A DNA stretch of 64,000 nucleotides from JASHVB01 sp035523995. Lineage in GTDB: Bacteria > Pseudomonadota > Alphaproteobacteria > Acetobacterales > Acetobacteraceae. The notes beneath the pieces are model-generated. The model had not been told where the DNA came from. It worked only from the letters and a program-made list of their open reading frames with translations, and searched no databases. Shown here one piece after another: positions 34,598 to 42,855 of the stretch (within the stretch, counting starts at the first letter, position 1; each line of letters begins with the position of its first letter). Both the position numbers and the translations under genes were made by a program. Location of the stretch: contig DATKPQ010000132.1 of NCBI GenBank assembly GCA_035523995.1, positions 26,820 to 90,819 on the forward strand, written 5' to 3'.

Positions 34598-35584
34598 ATG
34601 GCGGAGACCAATACGGACGCAGCGGGCCTGGTGCCGGTGACCGTGCTCACCGGCTATCTCGGTGCCGGCAAGACCACGCTGCTGAACCGCATTCTGAGCG
34701 AGCAACACGGCCGCAAATATGCGGTCGTGATCAACGAGTTCGGCGAACTGGGGGTGGATAACGACCTCGTCGTGGACACCGACGAGGAAGTGTTCGAAAT
34801 GAACAACGGCTGCATCTGCTGCACGGTGCGCGGCGACCTGATCCGCATCGTCGGCGGCCTGATGAAGCGGCGCGACAAGTTCGACGGCATCATCATCGAG
34901 ACCACCGGCCTGGCCAACCCCGCCCCCGTGGCACAGACCTTCTTCATCGACGAAGGCGTGCGCGCCAAGGCTCGATTGGATGCGATCGTCACGGTGGTGG
35001 ACGCGAAGCACGTGCTGGCGCGGCTGGAGGACAGCCATGAGGCAGCCGACCAGATCGCCTTTGCCGACGTGATCGTACTGAACAAGACCGACCTGGCGTC
35101 GCCGGAGGAACTGGCGGCGGTTGAGGACCGCATCCGGCAGATCAATCGGTTCGCGGTGATTCACCGCACCCAGCGCGGCGCGCTGCCGATCGCGGAAGTG
35201 CTGGATCGACGGGCGTTCGACCTGAATCGCGTGCTGGAAATGGACCCCGATTTTCTCGCTGGCGGGGACGACCACGAACACAATGCGGATGTGACGTCGG
35301 TCAGCTTCGAGGTGGACACGCCGATCGATCCGGAGCGGTTTAACGCCTGGATCGGCGTGCTGTTACAGGAGAAGGGGCCCGACCTGCTGCGCACCAAAGG
35401 CATCCTGAACTACGCCAACGACAGCCGGCGCTTCGCCTTCCAGGCGGTACACATGATCGCCGACGGCGATTTCATCGGGCCGTGGAAGGTCGGCGAGCCG
35501 CGCAGCAGCAAGCTGGTGTTCATCGGGCGCAACCTGAACCGGCCGCAACTGCGGCGCGGGTTCGAGAGCTGCGCGGCTGGCTGA
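34598..35584 (+). CDS. COG0523 (CobW/ZNG1-type) metallochaperone GTPase
   Basis: G3E-family GTPase of 328 residues. Walker A is GYLGAGKT (19-26), the metal-binding CxCC motif is C72-I-C74-C75 in NNGCICCTVRGD, and the guanine-specificity motif is NKTDL in VIVLNKTDLAS. A short His/Asp stretch (GGDDHEHNAD) may bind metal, and the CobW C-terminal domain follows. Such proteins insert or allocate Zn, Co or other metals; without cobalamin genes nearby, a zinc-related role is more likely than CobW. The ATG at 34598 (MAETNTDAAG) has GGAG upstream. The next gene is a WD40 protein, a pairing I have seen in other alphaproteobacteria. Confidence 0.9.
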   Translation: MAETNTDAAGLVPVTVLTGYLGAGKTTLLNRILSEQHGRKYAVVINEFGELGVDNDLVVDTDEEVFEMNNGCICCTVRGDLIRIVGGLMKRRDKFDGIIIETTGLANPAPVAQTFFIDEGVRAKARLDAIVTVVDAKHVLARLEDSHEAADQIAFADVIVLNKTDLASPEELAAVEDRIRQINRFAVIHRTQRGALPIAEVLDRRAFDLNRVLEMDPDFLAGGDDHEHNADVTSVSFEVDTPIDPERFNAWIGVLLQEKGPDLLRTKGILNYANDSRRFAFQAVHMIADGDFIGPWKVGEPRSSKLVFIGRNLNRPQLRRGFESCAAG

Positions 35585-35623
35585 GGAGCGGGATTTAGCG
35601 TGCATGCGGGTGATTACGCTCTT

Positions 35624-35760
35624 CTCGTTATGGCCGGGCTTGACCCGGCCATCGTCCCGGCCATCGTCCCGGCCATTGTCCCGGGCACATCGGGCGCGTT
35701 TGGCGGACACGCGACCCGATGTACGTTGCGTAGATGGCCGGGCAGGCCTGGCCATGACGG
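35624..35760. repeat. GGCCGG-type palindromic element with internal 12-bp tandem repeats
   Basis: At 35624-35656 lies a 33-base palindromic module (TATGGCCGGGC ... CCGGCCATCG) matched on the opposite strand at 63663-63695. It is followed by two further 12-base repeats of CCGGCCATCGTC type, and a decayed inverted end GGCCTGGCCATGACG at 35745-35759. It fills the gap between the GTPase and WD40 genes. Confidence 0.7.
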
Positions 35761-35769
35761 TGGGATGCC

Positions 35770-36819
35770 ATGAGTGACACAGCAACCGCTCGCTTCCTGC
35801 TGGAAACCCGTGGCACCTCGCGCGACCTGGGCGCATTCGTCGTCGCTGCGCGCTTCTCGCGCGACGGCTCCTGCGTGGCCTTTGCCCTGGGCGACGGCAT
35901 GTTGCAAATCGTGCGCGTAACGGACTCTACAACGTGGCGATCCGTCCCGGTGCATGATGGCGCAACCCTGGCCCTAGCCTTCGATGCCGACCCAATCAGC
36001 TTCGTCTCCGGCGGAGATGACGGCACCTTCCGCCGCATCGCCGCCGACGGCACTGTCACCGGCATCGCCAGCTTCGGCATGAGATGGGTCGAGCAAGTTG
36101 CCAGCTTCGCCGGCCCGAAAGGCCGTGGCGGCTTGCTGGCATGTTCCGTCGGCAAGAACGTCCACCTGTTCGATGCGATGGGGCAGAAGCTGAAGGAACT
36201 GCCACATCCCTCCTCTGTCACCGGTCTCGTCTTCGACGCCAAGGGCAAGCGCATTTGTGCCTCGCACTACAACGGCGCGTCGCTATGGTTCGTCGGCGCC
36301 AAGACCGACAGCCCGCGCAGGCTGGAATGGAAGGGCAGCCATACCGCTATCGCGATCCACCCGGATGGCGACGCCGTCGTCACCGCCATGCAGGAAAATG
36401 CGCTGCATGGCTGGCGGCTGTCCGACAACCAGCATATGCGCATGAGCGGCTATCCATCGAAAAGCGCCGCGCTGAGCTTCACGCATAACGGACGCTGGCT
36501 GGCGAGCAGCGGCGCGGATGCGATGGTGCTGTGGCCGTTCTTCGGCGGTGGCCCGATGGGCAAGGCGCCGATGGAACTTGCGGGCGGCGACGGCGTGCTT
36601 TGCACCCAGGTCGCGTGTCATCCGCAGCAGGATCTGGTGGCCGGCGGGTTTGCGGATGGATTGGTGGTGGTGGCGGATATCGGATCGTCGCGCATCCTGC
36701 CGCTGGCGCCACCGGAGCATGGACCCGTCTCCGCGCTGGCCTGGAATCCGGAAGGCTCCCGTCTTGCCTTCGGCACCGAGCAAGGATTTGCCGGGCTGAT
36801 CGATCTCTCGGCACATTGA
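35770..36819 (+). CDS. WD40-repeat protein
   Basis: 349 residues forming about seven WD40-like blades, with repeated motifs such as VVAARFSRDGSCVAFALGDG, AALSFTHNGRWLASSGADAM and SALAWNPEGSRLAFGTEQG. No signal peptide, so it is cytoplasmic, and no enzyme motif is seen; a scaffold role is likely. It follows the COG0523 GTPase on the same strand, separated by the GGCCGG-type element, and may work with it. ATG with weak upstream GGTGGGA. Confidence 0.85.
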   Translation: MSDTATARFLLETRGTSRDLGAFVVAARFSRDGSCVAFALGDGMLQIVRVTDSTTWRSVPVHDGATLALAFDADPISFVSGGDDGTFRRIAADGTVTGIASFGMRWVEQVASFAGPKGRGGLLACSVGKNVHLFDAMGQKLKELPHPSSVTGLVFDAKGKRICASHYNGASLWFVGAKTDSPRRLEWKGSHTAIAIHPDGDAVVTAMQENALHGWRLSDNQHMRMSGYPSKSAALSFTHNGRWLASSGADAMVLWPFFGGGPMGKAPMELAGGDGVLCTQVACHPQQDLVAGGFADGLVVVADIGSSRILPLAPPEHGPVSALAWNPEGSRLAFGTEQGFAGLIDLSAH

Positions 36820-36866
36820 CGGGACGCGTGCGGGCCATCGCGGCACTGCACTTTTCTGCGCGCCGC

Positions 36867-36920
36867 GACGGGACTACCGTCTCCGGAACAGACGGGACCA
36901 ACGTCCCCGGAACAGATGGG
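36867..36920. repeat. 24-bp direct repeat with internal inverted repeats
   Basis: Two 24-base units at 36867-36890 and 36891-36914, and the beginning of a third at 36915. Each unit contains an inverted repeat GGGAC-N4-GTCYC (perfect in unit 2: GGGACCAACGTCCC). The array ends directly at the GGGAGG ribosome site of the TauD-type gene, so it could control its expression. Confidence 0.8.
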
Positions 36921-36928
36921 AGGCGACA

Positions 36929-37780
36929 TTGCTCGAAATTGTCCCGACGGGGGCTGCTTTGGGAGCCGAGATCCAGGGCGTGGATCTGCGCCATGTGGAT
37001 GATGGGATTTTCGCCGCAATCCACCGGGCCTGGACCGACCACGCCGTGCTCTTGTTTCGCGGCCAAAAGTTGAGCGACGATGACCTGATCGCATTCAGCC
37101 GCCGGTTCGGCGCGCTGGACTGGGCGCCGATTCAGGAAAACGGGCGCCGTTTCGTCGAGGGCAAGCCGGAACTCTACATCGTGTCGAATGTGGTGGACAA
37201 TGGCGTGCCGCTGGGTAGCCTCGGCGCGGGCGAACTCGTATGGCACACCGACATGTCCTATCTCGACGACCCGCCCAAGGCGAGCATGTTGTACGCGATC
37301 GAAGTGCCCTCCGCCGGCGGCAACACGTCGTTTTGCAGCATGTATGCCGCCTGGGACGTGCTGCCGGCGGATTTGAAGGAGCGCTGTGCCGGCCTGCGGA
37401 TCAAGCACGACGGCACCTACAACAGCGGCGGCTATCTGCGGGAGGGTGTTGCGGCGACGGACGATCCGCTCAGCAGCCCCGGCGCGGTGCATCCGCTGGT
37501 GTGCCGGCATCCGGAAAGCGGGCGCCGATGCCTGTATCTGGGCCGACGCCGCAACGCCTACCTGGTAGGCATGGAGCTGGAAGAGAGCGAGGGATTGCTC
37601 GATGCGCTATGGGCACATGTCGATGACCCTCGGCTGGCCTGGACCCACCAGTGGCGGGTGGGCGACCTGGTGATGTGGGACAACCGCTGCACCATGCACA
37701 AGCGCGAGCAATTCGATTCAAACAGCCGCCGCATCATGCACCGCACCCAGATCAAGGGCGAGGCGCGGCCGGCGGCCTAG
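36929..37780 (+). CDS. TauD/TfdA-family Fe(II)/2-oxoglutarate dioxygenase
   Basis: 283-residue oxygenase. The iron triad is H106-x-D108 (VWHTDMSY) and H257 (NRCTMHKRE), with the 2-oxoglutarate-binding arginine near R267-R268 (SNSRRIMHRTQ). The family oxidises taurine, alkyl sulfates, phenoxyacids and similar compounds; the substrate here is unknown. The start is TTG at 36929, supported by GGGAGG 5 bases upstream. It directly follows the 24-bp repeat array. Confidence 0.9.
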   Translation: MLEIVPTGAALGAEIQGVDLRHVDDGIFAAIHRAWTDHAVLLFRGQKLSDDDLIAFSRRFGALDWAPIQENGRRFVEGKPELYIVSNVVDNGVPLGSLGAGELVWHTDMSYLDDPPKASMLYAIEVPSAGGNTSFCSMYAAWDVLPADLKERCAGLRIKHDGTYNSGGYLREGVAATDDPLSSPGAVHPLVCRHPESGRRCLYLGRRRNAYLVGMELEESEGLLDALWAHVDDPRLAWTHQWRVGDLVMWDNRCTMHKREQFDSNSRRIMHRTQIKGEARPAA

Positions 37781-37856
37781 TACCTTCGAACCTTGAGCAG
37801 AAGCCGCGTGCAGCTGACGCATCGCCACAGCGACCGGAAATGCGTGCGCAGTACTT

Positions 37857-37899
37857 GTCATTGCGAAGAGCGCTTCGTCGTTACGCTTCTGGCGATGAC
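37857..37899. repeat. Minimal deletion derivative of the dispersed palindromic element
   Basis: 43 bases: GTCATTGCGAAGAGC fused directly to GCTTCGTCGTTACGCTTC and then GGCGATGAC, that is, the outer left end joined to the right arm with the central part lost. It lies in the 217-base gap before the TPR gene. Confidence 0.75.
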
Positions 37900-37997
37900 G
37901 GCGACGCGACAGCTCTGGCCATGGTGAAGACGCTTTGGCGTGCGACAACGCTCTGATGCTGTGTCATGATGCGAGTACGCATCCAGGAGCCCCCCAC

Positions 37998-39347
37998 ATG
38001 TACCAGGACGCGCTTGGACTGCCGCTGACGACCGAGTCTGTCGAAGCCGCACGGGCGTTCGACCATGCCGTAGCGGGCTATCTCACATACCGTGCCGACG
38101 CGATGCAGCGCGTCAGCGCGCTGCTGGAGACTGATCCGGACTGCGGCATGGCGCATGTGCTGAAGGGCTATTTCGGCATGCTGGCATTCAAACAGACCGC
38201 GTTGCCGATCGCGCAACAGGCAGCAGCCGACGCAGGCGCGAAGCTATCCGCTGCGACGCTTCGGGAGCAAGCGCATCTCGCCGCGCTGCAAGCCTGGCTC
38301 GCGTTGGAACCCGAACGTGCTGTTTCGATCTGGAACCTGATTTTGGACGACCATCCCCGCGATATTCTCGCGTTCCGGCTGGCGCATTTCGTTAACTTCT
38401 GGTTGGGCCGGCCGGCGGCGATGTTGGCTTCGGCAGAAGCCGTGTCGCTGCATTGGGGCGAGGAGCTGCCTGGCTACAACGCCATCCTTGGCTGTATCTG
38501 CTTCGCCAACGAGGAATGCGGCCGCTACATGCAGGCGGAGGAAGCCGGTCGCACTGCTATCGCGCTCGATCCCGGCGATCTCTGGTCTGCACACGGCGTC
38601 GCGCATGTAATGGAAATGCAAGGACGGCGCGGCGAAGGCCTGATCTGGGTGGAGAGCCTGGCGCCGCACTGGGATGGCAGTAATAATTTGCGCCACCATC
38701 TGTGGTGGCATGCCGCCTTGTTTAAGTTGGAACATGGCGACCATGCCGGCGTGCTGGCGCTGTATGACCGGCAGTTCCGCGATCGGTCGTCGCCGCTGGT
38801 GGAAGCGCAGCCGGATCTGTACATCGACGTGCAGAACGCAGCGTCGATGCTGTGGCGCCTGGTGCGGCATGGCGTCGATGTCGGCGACCGCTGGGCCGAG
38901 CTTGCGGACAAGGCAGAGGCACGCATTGGCGACTGCCTCTCGGCGTTTACATTGCCGCATTGGATGATGGCGCTTGCCGCCACCGGCCGGTTCGAAACAG
39001 CGCAACGCATGCTGGCTGCAATGCGCGACTTTGCCCAGGGGCCAGGCAGCCTGCGCAAGCTGGTCGGCGAGATCGCTTTGCCGGTGACGGAGGCGGTGCT
39101 GATGCACGCCCGAGGCGACTACGCGCGGGCGGTGGCAGCGATGCGGCCGATGTTGAGTGCGATGTATCAGCTCGGCGGCAGCCACGCGCAGCAGGATGCG
39201 TTGGAACAATTGTATCTCGATGCCGCGGTGCAGGCTGGTTTGCAAGACGACATAAGGCTGTTGCTGGAACGCGTCGCCGGCCGCCATCCGGTGCCGCCAT
39301 CGCGGCGCGTAGGCTACGCCGCCGCCGCACGAGCCGTGGGGTTCTGA
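37998..39347 (+). CDS. Tetratricopeptide repeat protein (TPR38-like), paralogue of 61128-62432
   Basis: 449 residues, almost entirely helical TPR-like repeats (AHVLKGYFGMLAFKQTALPI, YNAILGCICFANEECGRYMQ, WWHAALFKLEHGDHAGVLAL). No signal peptide or catalytic motif. The C-terminal signature LGGSHAQQDALEQLYLDA is shared with the protein at 61128-62432 (IGGSRAQHDLIEFTLLKA), making them members of one family of unknown role. The ATG at 37998 has AGGAGC upstream. No operon partner is evident; the gene is followed by a chimeric relic. Confidence 0.85.
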   Translation: MYQDALGLPLTTESVEAARAFDHAVAGYLTYRADAMQRVSALLETDPDCGMAHVLKGYFGMLAFKQTALPIAQQAAADAGAKLSAATLREQAHLAALQAWLALEPERAVSIWNLILDDHPRDILAFRLAHFVNFWLGRPAAMLASAEAVSLHWGEELPGYNAILGCICFANEECGRYMQAEEAGRTAIALDPGDLWSAHGVAHVMEMQGRRGEGLIWVESLAPHWDGSNNLRHHLWWHAALFKLEHGDHAGVLALYDRQFRDRSSPLVEAQPDLYIDVQNAASMLWRLVRHGVDVGDRWAELADKAEARIGDCLSAFTLPHWMMALAATGRFETAQRMLAAMRDFAQGPGSLRKLVGEIALPVTEAVLMHARGDYARAVAAMRPMLSAMYQLGGSHAQQDALEQLYLDAAVQAGLQDDIRLLLERVAGRHPVPPSRRVGYAAAARAVGF

Positions 39348-39414
39348 GCCGCCGATCCGCCGCACATTTTCGTCACGCGCAGGTGACTGGCAGGCGTGCG
39401 GTCCGCACGCATCC

Positions 39415-39852
39415 ATGCACGTCCCTCCGGGGCTCAGCGTGCACGAGTTCGCCTCCTGCTTCGACGAGCCGCGCACGCTGCGTGTCGCACCCGATGGTGA
39501 CATATTCCTGTTCGTTGGCTGCGGACCTCCGGCCGTGACGCCGCGACCTGGGCAAATATCTGGGCTTACGCGACGCGCCGGCAGTGGCCACAATACCGCG
39601 ACCGACCTGGTGTTCCCGCGTGACATATTGATGCGGCGTTTCAGCTTTGGCGCCGCGATGCACATTTTGATGAAGGATATCGAGCTTGCGATCGAGCAAG
39701 GCGAGGACCTCGGCGTGCCGGTGCGGCTGTGCCAGACAGCGCGGCTGGTGTTCAAGCGCGCGATCTTCGCCGGATCGAAGGACGACGACCTGGGCAATAT
39801 GGCGAAGTACGTGGAGCAGGGGGCGGGATTTGAAATTCCCAGGGCACGATGA
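39415..39852 (+). pseudogene. Chimeric gene relic: sugar dehydrogenase start joined to an NAD-dehydrogenase end
   Basis: A single open frame of 145 codons made from two unrelated pieces. The first 42 residues (VPPGLSVHEFASCFDEPRTL, VAPDGDIFLFV) look like the beginning of a PQQ-dependent sorbosone/glucose dehydrogenase. After an incoherent stretch, residues from about 65 on (LVFPRDILMRRFSFGAAMHI, KDIELAIEQGEDLGVPV, RAIFAGSKDDDLGNM) match the C-terminal helical domain of 3-hydroxyisobutyrate-type dehydrogenases. Neither half could work alone. This is probably a deletion joining two dead genes. Confidence 0.65.
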
Positions 39853-39895
39853 ATCGATGCAAGGGCCGGCGGCGGGCAACGCCGGCCCGGCGCCG

Positions 39896-40150
39896 TTAAA
39901 CCTGCGTCATCGGCGCTGACGTAGCAAGCAGTGCCGTCTTCAACGCCGGGTGCAGGCCGTAGGTGCAGCCCTGGCGAAATTGGCACAGTCCGGATCCGAA
40001 CGCCATCTGGAAATCAGCGTTGAACCGATATACGTTCGTGGCACCGGCCTGCTCGTGCAACGTTGCGACATTCAAGGGGCCCGAACCGCCTGCGATTACC
40101 ATGGTCTGGGACAAATTCCGTTGGTCAGCCGGCGCAGTCTGTACGCCCAT
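39896..40150 (-). CDS. Small protein of unknown function (84 aa)
   Basis: Starts at MGVQTAPADQRNLSQTMVIA with GGAG 9 bases upstream and ends ALLATSAPMTQV. The internal part contains two Cys (GLCQFRQGC) and a Gly-rich turn (AGGSGPLNVATL). No known domain is recognised and no membrane segment is seen. The region upstream (40150-40299) is AT-rich and may hold its promoter. Confidence is moderate because it is short. Confidence 0.5.
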   Translation of the reverse strand: MGVQTAPADQRNLSQTMVIAGGSGPLNVATLHEQAGATNVYRFNADFQMAFGSGLCQFRQGCTYGLHPALKTALLATSAPMTQV

Positions 40151-40299
40151 TGCGATTACTCCGTAAAATGTGGATAGCCGCCGTAGCTGGCGGTCCCGCT
40201 TATTAGTCAGATATGATAACACTAATTCGTGTCGGCTGTCAACCTCGAAGTCTCGCAGGAGGAAGGCCTTGGTGCCGGAGGCATGGGGCGATGAAGCAA

Positions 40300-41457
40300 T
40301 CAGCCTGCTGGGTGTCGCTTGATGAACTGCCGGGCGATGATGATACGCTGCATCTCGTTGGTACCTTCGCCGATGCAGGTCAGCGGTGCATCGCGAAACA
40401 ATCGCTCGATGTCGAATTCGGTAGAGTAGCCGTAGGCGCCGTGGATGCGCATGGATTCCGTGGCATTCTCCAGCGCGGCCTCCGAGGCAAAGTATTTGGC
40501 CATGCCGGCCTCCATGTCGCAGCGTTCGCCACGGTCGAAGGCGGCGGCGGCATCCAGAGTGAGCAAGCGCGCAGCACGGGCACGTGTCGCCATCTCGCCC
40601 AGCTTCAATTGTATCGCCTGGTGCTCGGCGATCGGCCTGCCGAAGGTCTGGCGGATCTGGGCGTAGTTTGCGGCCAGCGTCAGCGCGCCCTCGGCGATGC
40701 CGACGCCGCGCGCGGCCACATTGATGCGGCCCAGTTCAAGGCCGCCCGTGGCCTGATAGAAGCCCTGTCCTTCCACGCCGCCGATCAGGTGGTCGGCGGG
40801 GATGCGGTAGTCCTCAAAGACAAGCTCGCCGGAATCGATGCAGTGGTAACCTAGCTTCTCCAACTTACGGCCGACGCGGAGCCCGTGTTGCTTCGGCGCG
40901 ATAAAGAGGCTGATGCCGCGATGACGGGGCTGGGCGTGAGGGTCGGTTTTTACCAGCAGTGCGACACAGTTGCCCTCGATGCCGTTCGAAATCCAGGTTT
41001 TCACCCCGTTGATCACGTAGTGGTCGCCGTCGCGCCGCGCGGTAGTACGAATGGCCTGCAGGTCGGTGCCGCAATCCGGCTCCGTCAACGCCAGGCCGCC
41101 GCGCATTTCGCCGCTGGCAAAGCGAGGCAGCCAGGTTCGCCTCTGCGCCGGGGTGCCGAATTTCTCCACAGCCAGCGCGAGCATCAGGTGCGAGTTGAAG
41201 ATACCGGTCACCGCCATCCATACTGCGGCAACGCGCATCACGATCAACGCATAGGTCCGCGCGGGCAGGCCAAGCCCGCCGTATTCCTCACCGATCGTCG
41301 CTCCGAACAATCCGAGTTCCTTCATTTGTTCAACGATGTGCGTCGGATAGCGATCGGCGTGGTCGTACTCCTTCACGATCGGCTTCAGCTCACGGTCTAC
41401 CCAGCGGTCGATCGTGTCGAGCAATTGGGCTTCTTCCGATTCATCCAGCTTGCGCAT
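40300..41457 (-). CDS. Acyl-CoA dehydrogenase
   Basis: FAD-dependent acyl-CoA dehydrogenase of 385 residues. The N-terminal helical domain (MRKLDESEEAQLLDTIDRWV, GLFGATIGEEYGGLGLP) leads to the middle beta domain (LALTEPDCGTDL, GVKTWISNGIEGN) and the C-terminal helical domain (LGRINVAARGVGIAEGAL, IRQTFGRPIAEHQAIQLKL). The catalytic Glu is in CIGEGTNEMQRIIIARQ. It introduces a 2,3-double bond in acyl-CoA thioesters; chain specificity cannot be read. No ETF or enoyl-CoA hydratase gene lies nearby. It precedes the lactonase gene by 45 bases in the opposite order of reading. Confidence 0.93.
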   Translation of the reverse strand: MRKLDESEEAQLLDTIDRWVDRELKPIVKEYDHADRYPTHIVEQMKELGLFGATIGEEYGGLGLPARTYALIVMRVAAVWMAVTGIFNSHLMLALAVEKFGTPAQRRTWLPRFASGEMRGGLALTEPDCGTDLQAIRTTARRDGDHYVINGVKTWISNGIEGNCVALLVKTDPHAQPRHRGISLFIAPKQHGLRVGRKLEKLGYHCIDSGELVFEDYRIPADHLIGGVEGQGFYQATGGLELGRINVAARGVGIAEGALTLAANYAQIRQTFGRPIAEHQAIQLKLGEMATRARAARLLTLDAAAAFDRGERCDMEAGMAKYFASEAALENATESMRIHGAYGYSTEFDIERLFRDAPLTCIGEGTNEMQRIIIARQFIKRHPAG

Positions 41458-41502
41458 CGTACAAGTTCCTCAGTGCGGCGCCCAACAATGACATGCCGTC
41501 CG

Positions 41503-42321
41503 TCATAGCCCGTACACCGTCGCAGCGGTTCCGCCCAACACCGCGTCGCGATCCGCAGCAGGCAGCGTCTGCAGCAGTTCCGTCGTCGCCTCACGCCAGC
41601 GCACGTAGCCCCCGGCCAGGTTCACGACCGGCCAGTCGCTGCCCCACAGCAGCCGCCTCGGTCCGAATATGTCGAGCAAGTGCCTGACGTAGGGTTGCAG
41701 GTCGGCAGTTGTCCAGTTGGCGGCGGCTTCCGTTATCAAACCTGACAGCTTGCACACCGCCGGGGTCTCTCGCGCCACGCGCGCGATGTCATCCGCCCAG
41801 GGCTGGAACTCGCCACCGGCGATGTTCGGTTTGGCGGCATGATCGACAACGATCCGCAGCCCGGGATGCCAACGGGCCAGCGCCAGCAAAACCGGCAGAT
41901 GCCGCGGCTGGATCAAAGCATCGAACACTAGCCCGCGCGCCGCCATTTCGATCAGGCCCGGCTGTACGTCCGGGCGCAAGATCCATTCCGTCTCGGCGAT
42001 GTCCTGCAACATCGGCCGCAGGCCCCTCAGCAGCTTCGTGCGCGCCAGCCGGGCGACGCGCACCGCGGCATCCGGCGCCGCAAGATTCGTCCAGCCGACC
42101 ACCCCGCGCACCAGACCGCCCGAACCGCGCGCGGTGTCCAGCAGGAATTGCGTCTCCGCTTCGGTCGGCGCGGCTTGCACCAGCACCGTCGCGCTGATAG
42201 CGCCCAGCAAGGGACGCAGATCGGCCAAATCATAGTTGCAATGGATCGGCAGATCGGGAGTCAGCCAGCCGTAATCGCCGCGGTCCAGCCGCCACACGTG
42301 GTGATGCGCATCCACCCTCAT
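41503..42321 (-). CDS. COG3618 amidohydrolase, probable L-fuconolactonase-type lactonase
   Basis: Metal-dependent TIM-barrel hydrolase of 272 residues. The first strand carries HxH (MRVDAHHHVWRLDRGDYGWL), followed by VVDHAAKP on a later strand and the catalytic Asp in LLWGSDWPV. This group includes sugar-acid lactonases such as L-fuconolactonase and 2-pyrone-4,6-dicarboxylate hydrolases. The upstream gene is a FucU-type mutarotase overlapping by one base (TGATG), which favours fucono- or rhamnono-lactone hydrolysis. The frame can be read far upstream through the mutarotase gene, but that part is a shadow. Confidence 0.88.
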   Translation of the reverse strand: MRVDAHHHVWRLDRGDYGWLTPDLPIHCNYDLADLRPLLGAISATVLVQAAPTEAETQFLLDTARGSGGLVRGVVGWTNLAAPDAAVRVARLARTKLLRGLRPMLQDIAETEWILRPDVQPGLIEMAARGLVFDALIQPRHLPVLLALARWHPGLRIVVDHAAKPNIAGGEFQPWADDIARVARETPAVCKLSGLITEAAANWTTADLQPYVRHLLDIFGPRRLLWGSDWPVVNLAGGYVRWREATTELLQTLPAADRDAVLGGTAATVYGL

Positions 42322-42743
42322 CACGCAACGACGCCCTTGGTCAGCATGATATTGCCATACAGCCGGCGTTCTCCGGTCTGTACCACGGCGAACGCATCGC
42401 GTGCGGCGCGATAGAAGTCGTGCCGCGCCAGGCGTGCCGGCGGTGCCAGACCTGCGGCTGCCAGCATGCGGATGAAATCGGCGACCGCCTCGGGCGTTTC
42501 CTCGGGATGGTCCACAACCTCCATCACCGCCACCGGATCCGGTTCGAAATCGTCCAGCGGCAGCACCGACAACACCGCCACAAGCGCAGCCGTCGCGTTT
42601 GCGCCGTGCAACGGCACCAGCCGCCGCGCCATGCCGGCGGCGGGGAAGTTCGCATCCACAATGGCGATGCGGTCGCCATGCCCGGCGCTCGCCAAGGCGA
42701 ACAACAAATCGGGCGTCAGCAGCGGGTCCAGTCCGCGCAGCAT
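42321..42743 (-). CDS. RbsD/FucU family sugar mutarotase
   Basis: 140 residues. It starts MLRGLDPLLTPDLLFALASA and contains GHGDRIAIVDANFPAAG, the conserved core of FucU and RbsD, and ends YGNIMLTKGVVA. Such proteins interconvert anomers of fucose, ribose or related sugars before the next enzyme. The start at 42743 is chosen because the family begins with this helix. The stop overlaps the start of the fuconolactonase-like gene, so the two form an operon and likely one pathway. A fucose dehydrogenase, dehydratase and transporter are not adjacent. Confidence 0.9.
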   Translation of the reverse strand: MLRGLDPLLTPDLLFALASAGHGDRIAIVDANFPAAGMARRLVPLHGANATAALVAVLSVLPLDDFEPDPVAVMEVVDHPEETPEAVADFIRMLAAAGLAPPARLARHDFYRAARDAFAVVQTGERRLYGNIMLTKGVVA

Positions 42744-42855
42744 CGGCGTTCCTCCCAATCCTGCCGTAACGTAGCGGCGATGCGCTCGCGCGCGATAGGT
42801 TGCCTGATAACGCCAGCGATGACACTTTCTCCTCCGCACGAGAGCGGAGGCTCCG

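Noticed and set aside
36867..36920. CRISPR array
   Set aside because: Direct repeats are adjacent without spacers; no cas genes anywhere in the window.
38244..39986. 580-codon minus-strand frame opposite the TPR gene
   Set aside because: Antisense shadow of a GC-rich gene; no protein motifs, and the plus-strand TPR protein is clear.
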